DNA of 64,000 nucleotides from UBA6224 sp963800205 (lineage in GTDB: Bacteria; Patescibacteriota; Saccharimonadia; Saccharimonadales; UBA4665): positions 448,630 to 512,629 of the forward strand of contig CAWCZQ010000005.1 of assembly GCA_963800205.1 (NCBI GenBank). The letters are read 5' to 3'. The first letter of the stretch is position 1; every line of letters begins with the position of its first letter. Shown piece by piece: positions 51,771 through 60,138 of this stretch. The translations under genes and the position numbers were made by a program. The notes beneath the pieces were generated by a model. The model was not told the DNA's origin, did not search any database, and saw only the letters and a list, made by a program, of their open reading frames with translations.

Positions 51771-52238
51771 TTATGCTTGAACCGTTTGCTTCAGCGTGGC
51801 GATACGAGTCGTAAAGCTCTGGGCGGCACCGTCTAGGCCTAAGATTCGGAGTGTCTGCACCAGCGTAGCCAGATCAGCTAGCGTCTGCTCGTCGGGTGCA
51901 CTCAGGCTTTCGGCTTGCGACACCAGATGCTCTATCTTTTCTATCAGCCAGCGCTCTTCGGCGGGCTTAATCTGGTTACTGGTGAGTTTGATATCTCCGG
52001 ACGGCTTGACTACCTCGAGTGACCGGGCCGAAAAATCCCGTTTGCGCAGATGACCTCGCTTGATCAAGCTTTTGACGTGCAGCGCCACCGTCGCCACCGA
52101 CGTATAGTTGAGGCCGTTCATAATTTCACGGTAGCTGGGGCTGTAGCCATGCTCGGCAATAAACTGCTCGATATAGGTCAGAAGCTCTCGCTGTTTTTTG
52201 GTTGGGCGGACCTGGGTCTCTGTTTGCTTTTCGTTCAT
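51771..52238 (-). CDS. LexA-like DNA-binding protein without peptidase domain
   Basis: 155 residues. The N-terminal winged helix matches the LexA DNA-binding domain (RPTKKQRELLTYIEQFI, then GYSPSYREIMNGLNYTSVAT and VALHVKSLIKRGHLRKRD). The rest is helical and lacks the Ser/Lys S24 self-cleavage domain. It therefore cannot be an ordinary RecA-triggered SOS repressor. The start at 52238 has GGTAGGT directly upstream. No LexA box is obvious near it. Confidence 0.8.
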   Translation of the reverse strand: MNEKQTETQVRPTKKQRELLTYIEQFIAEHGYSPSYREIMNGLNYTSVATVALHVKSLIKRGHLRKRDFSARSLEVVKPSGDIKLTSNQIKPAEERWLIEKIEHLVSQAESLSAPDEQTLADLATLVQTLRILGLDGAAQSFTTRIATLKQTVQA

Positions 52239-52342
52239 ACCTACCGATATGATAAGCAAATATGTAGCTCGGCGCAATAACGCTTGTGGCAATCAATAAT
52301 ATTGATATCTGCATATTTCCGTCATAAGTTATGCCGTGGCTT

Positions 52343-52789
52343 CTATTTCTTTTTTGTGTCGTCGTACGTATCTGGGTTAACGAAGACCCAGTGCTTGTAC
52401 CATAACCATTTCCACACGGTAAAGAATTGCGACGCAATGATCAGGCCGAGGAATGGCGATAAGCCCGCCCAGGCCAGCAGTGCCACAATGCCATAATCAA
52501 TCAGTAGGTTGACGACGCTTATAGCGGTAAACTTACCGAACACCACGTGCGGGCGATGCCCTTTGCGTTCGTGGCGAAAGGCGCCAAAGTACTGAATCAG
52601 GAAATTACAGATCCAGCCCAGGGTATCGGCCACAATTTTGGCTGGCAGCCACTGCCAATGAAATGGACCGTACAGCAACACAAATACGCTATAACCAACG
52701 ACAAAAAACGCCACGCCGCCAGCATTAAATATCACAAACTGCACCACAGTGCGCCGAGAGGGTTTAGTGAGTTTTGTGGGCCGCTTCAT
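52343..52789 (-). CDS. GtrA-like membrane protein
   Basis: 148 residues with four transmembrane helices and the GtrA pattern: RRTVVQFVIFNAGGVAF at the start and FLIQYFGAF, WYKHWVF at the end. GtrA-like proteins flip or assist transfer of undecaprenyl-phosphate-linked sugars. Its start overlaps the end of the polymerase gene by 26 bases, so both belong to one surface-polysaccharide operon. Confidence 0.88.
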   Translation of the reverse strand: MKRPTKLTKPSRRTVVQFVIFNAGGVAFFVVGYSVFVLLYGPFHWQWLPAKIVADTLGWICNFLIQYFGAFRHERKGHRPHVVFGKFTAISVVNLLIDYGIVALLAWAGLSPFLGLIIASQFFTVWKWLWYKHWVFVNPDTYDDTKKK

Positions 52790-54101
52790 CGCGCCATCCT
52801 ATTAGGGGTTGCTGCGCCAATGCGATGCCAGCTAGTGAACCCCACACATACACAATCGTGTCGTCCGTCCAGATATGCATGAGGAGGGCCATCACCGTTA
52901 GGCCAGCCAATGAGGCCAAGCTAACCTGAGCAATCACCGTCTGTCGCCGCCGCCACAAGCTAGCCGCTACCATGCCGTACATCGCCACAAACAGTGCCAG
53001 CCCTAGCCAGCCTACCTCTTGCCCGATTTGCACAAAATAGTTTTCGGCTAAGCGGTCGGCATACCCAGGGTTATAGACGGCAGCGGGACCGGCTGTGCCT
53101 GGACCCCGGCCGAGCGGCTCGTGTATTACTTGCGTCGCCGCAGAGAGCGTGGCTTCGAGGTGAGCGTCGTTAGAGCTGACGCTGGAGCGAGAATGTTCGT
53201 CGGTATGAAAAAAGGTATTTTGCACAAAATCGTTGTCCCGCAGCAGTATGAGACCGCCGCTCAGCAGCAGCACGAGTACCAGCCCTGTTACTACAGCAAG
53301 CCGGCGCGCACGCTGCGTTTGCAGCTGTAGCATGGCTAGTACCGCCAGCGCCGCCACCGCTCCCAGCCATGCCCCCCGCGAGCCGCTCGCAAACAACACC
53401 ACCAAGAGCACCGCGGCCGTCAGCAGCCATTGCCACTGACGCCTCGCTACCAATAGCCGCTGAGCCACCACCGACCCAACTAGCAACAGATAGCCGCCCA
53501 GTAGGTTGGCACCGCGCAGCGTGGAGCGGACCCGGATGTACGAGACCTTATGATCAATCGTTTCATAGGGCGGAATCGTCTGCATGGTGTAGCCAAAATG
53601 CCTGAGGACGTCGTACGGCAACACAAACCGCTGCAACAGCCCGATACCCATTACTACAACTGCCGGATACAGCACCAGCTTTACCCAGTACTGATACAGC
53701 CAGCCAACACACTTAGCTGCCACCCACGCCACCAGCACAATCAGCAGTGGACGAAGATTTACCAACAGCCCGTACAGCAAGGCGCGTTCGGTTACGCCAT
53801 GCCGCAAATACGCCACAATGCCCCACATAAGCGTCACTACCGCATAGGCCAAGGCTATGCGCGCCAACCAGCTGCTAGCCAGCGAACGACGCAAGGCGCC
53901 CCGTTTCCACAGCAAATAGCCCACCCCCACCAGCGCACCGAGCAGCAGGATTTCTTTCCATAATCGTAGCGCTGTGTAGTGCCCCACCGCCGTACTGGCC
54001 CACACCGTCACAAAAGCGTGGAACGGCAGCAGCACAAGCCACACAGCCACAATACCAGTGATAGCGTCGGCGATATTTGTTTGCAGATTGCGATGATTCA
54101 T
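52764..54101 (-). CDS. O-antigen ligase/polymerase-like membrane protein
   Basis: 445 residues with about 11-12 helices and a large extracytoplasmic loop between late helices containing REPLGRGPGTAGPAAVYNPG-type sequence (HEPLGRGPGTAG), as in Wzy/WaaL proteins. Conserved RSTLRGANLLGGYLLL and GSRGAWLGA are typical of the O-antigen ligase domain. It likely polymerises or attaches surface polysaccharide repeat units. Divergent from the sugar transferase gene with only 26 bases between start codons. Confidence 0.85.
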   Translation of the reverse strand: MNHRNLQTNIADAITGIVAVWLVLLPFHAFVTVWASTAVGHYTALRLWKEILLLGALVGVGYLLWKRGALRRSLASSWLARIALAYAVVTLMWGIVAYLRHGVTERALLYGLLVNLRPLLIVLVAWVAAKCVGWLYQYWVKLVLYPAVVVMGIGLLQRFVLPYDVLRHFGYTMQTIPPYETIDHKVSYIRVRSTLRGANLLGGYLLLVGSVVAQRLLVARRQWQWLLTAAVLLVVLFASGSRGAWLGAVAALAVLAMLQLQTQRARRLAVVTGLVLVLLLSGGLILLRDNDFVQNTFFHTDEHSRSSVSSNDAHLEATLSAATQVIHEPLGRGPGTAGPAAVYNPGYADRLAENYFVQIGQEVGWLGLALFVAMYGMVAASLWRRRQTVIAQVSLASLAGLTVMALLMHIWTDDTIVYVWGSLAGIALAQQPLIGWRDEAAHKTH

Positions 54102-54115
54102 ACGGTGTTACAATC

Positions 54116-54121
54116 TAGTAT
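54116..54121 (+). promoter_or_regulatory. -10 of the sugar transferase gene
   Basis: TAGTAT ends six bases before the ATG at 54128. In the 26-base gap the opposite strand also has TATACT (54117-54122), so the divergent promoters overlap. Confidence 0.4.
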
Positions 54122-54127
54122 ATAACT

Positions 54128-55567
54128 ATGAAGACCAACTCGTCGCTCGCTTACAATGTTTCCTTGGTTATCGGCGATTTCGTAGCGCTAACCGCTGCCT
54201 TTGGTGTGGCCTATGTTTTGCGTGTGACGCTAAGCCACACACCTCTGAGCGCCGATGTGCAGGCGCTGACCTACATCAGTATTATTGTCAGTATTTTACC
54301 ATTTTGGCTGCTGATTTTTGCCCTGCTCGGGCTGTACAACGCTCGCATCCACGATAACCGCTTTGCTGAGTTTGGCCGCCTCTTTATTGGCTCAGTCATC
54401 GGCGTCATGGCCGTTATCAGCTACGCCTATCTGGCCAATGTCAATATCTTCCCGGCTCGCTTGGTTGTGCTGTATGGCCTGCTGCTGACCTTTTTGTTCG
54501 TCTTTATCTTTCGCACCGTCGCGCGGGGCATTCGCAACCTCATGTTTCGGCGCGGTATCGGTATTAACCGTGTGCTGCTTATCGGTGATACCAAACAGAC
54601 TATCCGCCTAGCCACCGCCATGAACGGCAGCACCCGGGCCGGTGACCATGTAGTTGGCATCGTCGGCGGCAAAAAGTTCCCACTGGAGCACAACCCCGGC
54701 TACTTAGTGTTTAATAATTTCGACGAAGCCGCCGCCGCCTTCGAACATCAACTACCCAACACCATCATTCAGACCGAGCTCTACAGCGCCACCGAAAAAA
54801 ACGACACCATCCTCGCCTATGCCCAGCAGCACCACATCGACTATCGCTTTGTCCCTGGCAATAGCGAGCTGTTTGCCGGAAATATCGATGTGGAGCTATT
54901 CCATGCCGTCCCGATGGTGGCGGTGCACCAAACGCCGCTGATTGGCTGGGGTCGAGTGGTCAAACGCATGACCGACGTCGTCTTGTCGCTGACCGCCATT
55001 GTCATGACGTCGCCTATTATGGTCATCACCGCCTTTGCCATCTGGATTAGCAATAGTGGCTCTGTCTTTTTCAGGCAAGCGCGTTTAACCAGATTTAATA
55101 AGGTGTTCTACGTGTACAAATTCCGCTCGCAGTATGCCGCCTACGACGGCACCACGCCAGAAGAAGCCTTTGCCAAGATGGGGGCGCCAGAGCTCGCCAC
55201 CGAATACCGAGCCAACGGCGATTATCTACCTCGCGACCCCCGTGTGACCCCTGTGGGGCAATTTATCCGCCGCACCAGCATCGACGAGCTACCGCAGCTG
55301 TTTAACGTCCTCAAAGGCGATATAAGCCTCGTTGGTCCACGGGCGCTTGTGCCTGCAGAACTGGCTAAATACAACCGCCGCCACACCATTCTCAGCGTCA
55401 AATCGGGCATGACCGGCCTGGCGCAAGTATCGGGCCGCCGCGATATTAGCTTCGACGAACGCCGCAATCTGGATGTCTACTACGCCCAAAACTGGAGCTG
55501 GCGCGGCGACCTCATCATCCTCATCCGCACCCTCTGGATCGTCCTAACCAACCGCGGAGCAAAATAA
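54128..55567 (+). CDS. undecaprenyl-phosphate sugar phosphotransferase (WbaP/WcaJ-like)
   Basis: 479 residues. Four to five N-terminal helices, a Rossmann-like middle part (INRVLLIGDTKQ), then the bacterial sugar-transferase domain: RMTDVVLSLTAIVM, VFFRQARLTRFNKVFYVYKF, RDPRVTPVGQFIRRTSIDEL, DISLVGPRAL. It places the first sugar phosphate on undecaprenyl phosphate, starting repeat-unit synthesis. Predicted leaderless. Ends at a hairpin terminator. Confidence 0.93.
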   Translation: MKTNSSLAYNVSLVIGDFVALTAAFGVAYVLRVTLSHTPLSADVQALTYISIIVSILPFWLLIFALLGLYNARIHDNRFAEFGRLFIGSVIGVMAVISYAYLANVNIFPARLVVLYGLLLTFLFVFIFRTVARGIRNLMFRRGIGINRVLLIGDTKQTIRLATAMNGSTRAGDHVVGIVGGKKFPLEHNPGYLVFNNFDEAAAAFEHQLPNTIIQTELYSATEKNDTILAYAQQHHIDYRFVPGNSELFAGNIDVELFHAVPMVAVHQTPLIGWGRVVKRMTDVVLSLTAIVMTSPIMVITAFAIWISNSGSVFFRQARLTRFNKVFYVYKFRSQYAAYDGTTPEEAFAKMGAPELATEYRANGDYLPRDPRVTPVGQFIRRTSIDELPQLFNVLKGDISLVGPRALVPAELAKYNRRHTILSVKSGMTGLAQVSGRRDISFDERRNLDVYYAQNWSWRGDLIILIRTLWIVLTNRGAK

Positions 55568-55586
55568 AATGAGCAACGCTCATTTT
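55566..55586 (+). terminator. hairpin terminator after the sugar transferase gene
   Basis: AAAATGAGC/GCTCATTTT with a three-base loop, overlapping the stop codon. Confidence 0.7.
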
Positions 55587-55604
55587 ACATTTGCCAGATG
55601 GCAT

Positions 55605-55618
55605 TTGGGAGATGGTAG
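55605..55618 (+). repeat. left inverted repeat around the four-helix-bundle gene
   Basis: TTGGGAGATGGTAG; its reverse complement recurs at 56048-56061 with one mismatch. Related AGATGG(T/C) words occur three times between 55595 and 55655. Confidence 0.55.
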
Positions 55619-55646
55619 TTAGTATGTGGAAAATAGGAAACAGCAG

Positions 55647-56018
55647 ATGGTAGAAAGTACAAAAAAGATTACCTCTTTCGAGCAACTGGTGGTATGGCAG
55701 GAATCTCATGAGCTCGCCGTAAAAGTCTATGCTCGGACTAAGGAATTTCCCAAAGAAGAAATGTTTGGTATCACCAGCCAGATACGCCGAGCGTCGAGTT
55801 CTGTATCTGCTAATATTGCCGAGGGCTTTGGCCGGTCAAGCGCTGCCGACAAACACCACTTTATGACTATTGCTTACGGATCATTGTTGGAGACAAAAAA
55901 CTTTCTCTACCTCGCAGCGCGCCTCGAATATATCAGCGAGAATCAGCTCAATGAACTGTTATCCCAGATAACCACATGTCAAAAATTATTAAACGGTTAC
56001 AAGCGAGTGCTCAAGTAA
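55647..56018 (+). CDS. four-helix bundle protein (23S rRNA intervening-sequence type)
   Basis: 123 residues from the ATG at 55647 (a GTG at 55626 would add seven). The family pattern is clear: ITSFEQLVVWQESHELAV, QIRRASSSVSANIAEGFGR, YGSLLETKNFLYLA. These proteins were first found encoded in insertions within 23S rRNA genes and also occur as stand-alone genes of unknown role. Here it sits inside the polysaccharide cluster, flanked by short inverted repeats, and its stop overlaps the next start (TAATG). Confidence 0.92.
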   Translation: MVESTKKITSFEQLVVWQESHELAVKVYARTKEFPKEEMFGITSQIRRASSSVSANIAEGFGRSSAADKHHFMTIAYGSLLETKNFLYLAARLEYISENQLNELLSQITTCQKLLNGYKRVLK

Positions 56019-57239
56019 TGGCGCAAAAACCATCTACTAAATCCCACCTGCCATCTCCCAATAGCGACCTAAAGGTCGCCATCGTCCACGACTGGCTCAT
56101 CGGTGGCGGCGCCGAGCTTGTCGTCGAGCAGCTGCACCAGCTCTATCCCGAAGCGCCAATCTACACCTCGTACTGTACGCCCGAATGGCGCCAACGTTTA
56201 GATGGCAAAGTCGTCACCGGCTGGCTGCAGTACTGGCCGTTTTCGCACATCCGCAAGTTTATTCCCCTGCTGCGCATCTGGTGGTTTACGCACCTCAATC
56301 TCGAACAATTCGACCTCGTTATCAGCAGCTCCGGCGCTGAAGCCAAAGGTATCCGAGTAGGTCGACAACGCAAGCCAGTGGTTTTCGAAACGCAATCGTA
56401 ATTCTACGGCAGACACGGATCAGGCGGTTCGGAGACCACTGCACATAAATTATTGCCATGCGCCAACTCATTACTACTGGAGCCGCTACGAAGAATATGT
56501 CCGTTCGCCTGGCTTTGGCGTGTTCGACTGGGTGGCGCGCATAGGGTTGATTGCACTGGTGGCGCCACTGCGTCGCTGGGATTTTCGCGCCGCTCAGCGT
56601 CCCGACTATATCATCGCCAACTCTCACCACATTCAGGCCGAGATCAAAAAGTACTACAAACGTGCATCGGTGGTCATACATCCGCCGGTGTATTTTGAAC
56701 GTTTCCAAAATTCTAAGCATCGCAAAAAGAAGCGAGAGGGTTTTGTTATTTCCGGCCGCCAGACTCCGTACAAACGGTTTGACCTGGCAATCAAGGCCTG
56801 TAACGAGCTCAATGTACCTCTCACCGTCATAGGTGATGGACCCGAACACCGCAAGCTCCGCCGCATGGGCGAAAAGACCGTGACCTTTCTGGGCAGAGTT
56901 TCCGACGAGATCGTCGAAGAAGAGTTCGCTCGCGCCGAGGGTCTCATCTTTCCCGGCCTCGACGATTTTGGTATTACCGCCGTCGAGGCGCTGGCGGCCG
57001 GTACGCCCGTCGTAGCCTACAAGGCTGGCGGTGCACTCGATTATGTGCGGCCTGGTAAAACCGGCGAATTCTTTACCAAGCAGACAGTCAATAGCCTGGT
57101 CAACAGCCTCAAGACCGTCATGAACCATCCCTATAACGCCAAAGATTGTCGGCTGATGGCGCAAACCTTCTCCACGCAGGTTTTTAACCACAAGATGCAA
57201 GTTTTTGTACAAAGAGCTTTACTAAAGGCCAAAAAGTAG
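56018..57239 (+). CDS. glycosyltransferase family 4 protein, frameshifted
   Basis: The ATG at 56018 opens a frame that ends at 56401 after FETQS. The same protein continues in the next frame if base 56399 is skipped (NSTADTDQAVRRPLHINYCH, then APTHYYWSRYEEY) to 57239, giving 406 residues. GT-B fold: N-terminal VAIVHDWLIGGGAELVVEQL and C-terminal FVISGRQTPYKRFDLAI, PGLDDFGITAVEALAAGTPV with the EX7E donor motif. It transfers a sugar to a lipid-linked acceptor. Translationally coupled to the four-helix-bundle gene. Confidence 0.85.
56048..56061 (-). repeat. right inverted repeat around the four-helix-bundle gene
   Basis: CTGCCATCTCCCAA on the plus strand, 13/14 complementary to 55605-55618. 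It lies inside the start of the glycosyltransferase gene. Confidence 0.55.
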
Positions 57240-57252
57240 TATATTTATTACC

Positions 57253-59086
57253 ATGTGCGGTATAGTCGGCTACATTGGCACCCATAATGGTATCGAACCC
57301 GTCCTCGACGGCCTGACGGCACTCGAGTATCGTGGCTATGATTCGGCAGGTATTGCGTGCATCAGCAAGGATACCGGCCTGGCCACCAAACAAGTCGGCG
57401 AGGTCAAAGGCCTCCGCCAAAAAATAGCCGAAGAAAAGCTACAATCATCTCCCCTCGTTATCGGCCACACCAGGTGGGCTACCCATGGCACCCCCACGCT
57501 CAGTAACGCCCACCCGCACCAAAATACCGACGGCACAATTTTTGTCGTCCATAACGGCATTATCGAAAACTACGTCGAAATCCGCAGCAAACTCGAAGCC
57601 GAGGGTTACACCTTTGTGTCGCAAACCGATACCGAAGTCATTCCCCACCTCATCGATTTTCACCTCAAGAATCACCACAAATTTAAGGTTGCCTTTGAGG
57701 CGGCTCTGCAAGAGCTCAATGGCGCCTATGCCATCGCGGCTATTTCTACCGCCGACCCAGACACCCTTTACGCCGCTCGGCTCAGTAGTCCGCTCGTCGT
57801 CGGTGTGGGCAAAAACGAATTTATCTTGGCCTCAGACCCTGCTGCCATTCTGGCGCACACCAAGCAAGTGCTCTACCTCGATGATTACGAAATGATTACC
57901 CTCAAGCGCGACGGCACGCATGAGCTCACCAACTTCAAAGAAGCCAAAGTTGTCCTGCGCGAAGCCGAAATGCTCGATCTCGACGCGTCCGATGCCACAC
58001 TCGGCACCTTCCCGCACTTTATGCTCAAAGAAATTCACGAAGCTTCAGCCACCATTCGTACCGCTACGCGCGGCCGCATCAAGCTCGATAGCAACACCGT
58101 CAAATTAGGCGGATTGGAGAGCGTTAGCGAGCAGCTCAAGTACATCGACCGTATCGTCATTGTCGCCTGCGGTACTAGCTACTACGCCGGTTTGGTGGGC
58201 GAATACCTCATCGAGGAACTGGCGGGTATTCCCGTAGAAGTGCAGCTGGCCAGCGAGTTCAAATACCGCCACGAGCCGTTTAGCCGCAGCACCGCACTGC
58301 TGGCCGTGAGCCAATCTGGCGAAACCGCCGATACCATCGCCGCCCTCAAAAAAGTCGAAGACTACGGCGTGCTGCGCCTGGGTGTCGTAAACTCCGTGGG
58401 CAGTACCATTGCGCGCATGACCGATGCCGGCGTGTACTGCCATGCTGGGCCCGAGCAAGCCGTCGCCAGCACCAAAGCCTTTATTGCCCAAGTGACGGTA
58501 CTCGCCCTCATCGCCCTGCACCTCAGCAACGGCGACACGCCACTGTACAAACCGCTCCTCAAAGAACTCGCCGCCTTACCGGTCAAGGCCGAACAAGTAC
58601 TAGAGCAAGCCGACGCTATTAAAAAGATTGCCGCCAAATACCAACACAGCCGCGACTTTCTATTTATCGGCCGCGGCTACGGCTTCCCGTGCGCGCTCGA
58701 AGGCGCCCTCAAGCTCAAAGAGATCAGCTACATTCATGCCGAGGGCTATGCCGCCGGCGAGATGAAACATGGGCCGCTGGCGATGATAGACGACCACTTC
58801 CCGACCTTTGCGCTCGCCACCGATACGCCGCTGCTCGAGAAAACCATCAGCAATATCGAAGAAATCAAAGCCCGCAAAGGCCCGGTGCTGGCCGTCGCTA
58901 CCACCGGCAACACTTCAGTTCAAGCGGCTGGCAGACGACGTCATTTATACCCCGCCAACACTGGAGCAGACTCAGCCACTGCTGTCGGCCATCGTCATGC
59001 AGCTGTTTAGCTACTACATTGCCGTCGAGCGCGGCTTTAACGTAGACCGCCCACGCAATCTCGCCAAATCCGTCACCGTCGAATAA
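57253..59086 (+). CDS. glmS: glucosamine-fructose-6-phosphate aminotransferase, frameshifted near the end
   Basis: The frame from 57253 reaches ATTGNTS and then leaves the family; skipping base 58918 restores FKRLADDVIYTPPTLEQTQP and the normal end RPRNLAKSVTVE at 59086. That gives 610 residues, the expected length. The N-terminal Cys of MCGIVGYIG is the glutaminase nucleophile; two SIS isomerase domains follow (CGTSYYAGL, then SQSGETADT). It makes glucosamine-6-P for UDP-GlcNAc, feeding both murC and the polysaccharide locus. TATATT (57240-57245) ends seven bases before the ATG. No glmS ribozyme is present. Confidence 0.93.
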
Positions 59087-59092
59087 ATATTG

Positions 59093-60061
59093 CTATTTAC
59101 GAGGATAGCGAAGACGCTTAATGTCTTCGTACATCTTCTCTTGCGTACTCTGAACGCGTACAGTCATGTCCGCCATAAGTCCAAGCGCCCACAAGAAAAA
59201 TGCCATGGTAACCAGATATAACCCAGTAAAGCCCACGAACTTAAAAGGAGAAAAGCTTCCGGTCGCAATCCAGTGGTAGCCAAAAAAGATCAAGCACAGC
59301 ATACCCAGGACAAACGGAACCATGCCAACGCTCAAAAAGAAGCGGAGCGGTGCAAAATCGCGATACGCTCGCATAATATTAAATGAACTAGTCGCGACAT
59401 ATTTCAGCAAATTCGTCACGACGCGCGACTTACGACCTTTGTAGTAGGTTACGTGCGTCGGCAGTGTCAGAATACGCAAACGCTTTGCGGCCAAAACTTG
59501 GAAAGACTCCTGCGTATAGGTATGGGAGCTATTGAGGTTGAGCGCGAGGATGGCGTTGCGATTGTAGGCTCGAAAACCACAGGTAACATCATTAAATTTG
59601 TGCTGGGCCAATCGGCTAACCACCCAGGCTCCCAGCTTGTTACCATAGTACTTCCCGGCTGGCATATTATGCGGTCGGCGCATTTTGCCCGCTTCTTCAT
59701 CGTAGAAACGATCGGCTGCCACAAAATCGGCTTCGTTTTCTAGGACGGGGTCCGCTATCTTCGGTATATCCTCTGGGCGAAATTGCAAATCACCATCAAT
59801 GTTCACCAGTACATCTGCTTGTTTTTGCAGTGCGATATCTACCACTTCGCGGAAGCGGTAGGCCAAGCCTTTGTTAGCTCCATCGCTAATAACGGTTGCG
59901 CCGGCTTTACGCGCCAGCTTGGCAGTATCGTCGGTACTTCCGTCATCGACAATGCAAATTTCTAGTTCATCAACGTTGGGATACTCCCGCGGGATTCGCT
60001 TTATTAACTCTTCAATTGTTTGGGCTTCATTTTTGCAAATTGATACAACTAGTAATTTCAT
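59093..60061 (-). CDS. family 2 glycosyltransferase with membrane C-terminus
   Basis: 322 residues. GT-A fold: VSICKNEAQTIEELIKRI, CIVDDGSTDDTAKLA, NIDGDLQFRPEDIPK (catalytic DxD-like) and DVTCGFRAYNRNAI. Two helices (about 240-290) anchor it, as in dolichol/undecaprenyl-phosphate mannose or glucose synthases. Convergent with glmS, six bases apart. Confidence 0.9.
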   Translation of the reverse strand: MKLLVVSICKNEAQTIEELIKRIPREYPNVDELEICIVDDGSTDDTAKLARKAGATVISDGANKGLAYRFREVVDIALQKQADVLVNIDGDLQFRPEDIPKIADPVLENEADFVAADRFYDEEAGKMRRPHNMPAGKYYGNKLGAWVVSRLAQHKFNDVTCGFRAYNRNAILALNLNSSHTYTQESFQVLAAKRLRILTLPTHVTYYKGRKSRVVTNLLKYVATSSFNIMRAYRDFAPLRFFLSVGMVPFVLGMLCLIFFGYHWIATGSFSPFKFVGFTGLYLVTMAFFLWALGLMADMTVRVQSTQEKMYEDIKRLRYPRK

Positions 60062-60138
60062 TCTAAGCTTTTCCCATTCACTATAATTTCAGACTATTTC
60101 CCATTATAATACCAGAGAAGACTAATAGAGAGGTAAAG

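Noticed and set aside
56322..57212. 296-residue minus-strand frame
   Set aside because: Antisense to the glycosyltransferase; the plus strand carries the conserved GT-B motifs.
57225..57253. glmS ribozyme upstream of glmS
   Set aside because: Only 13 bases separate glmS from the preceding gene, too little for the ribozyme.
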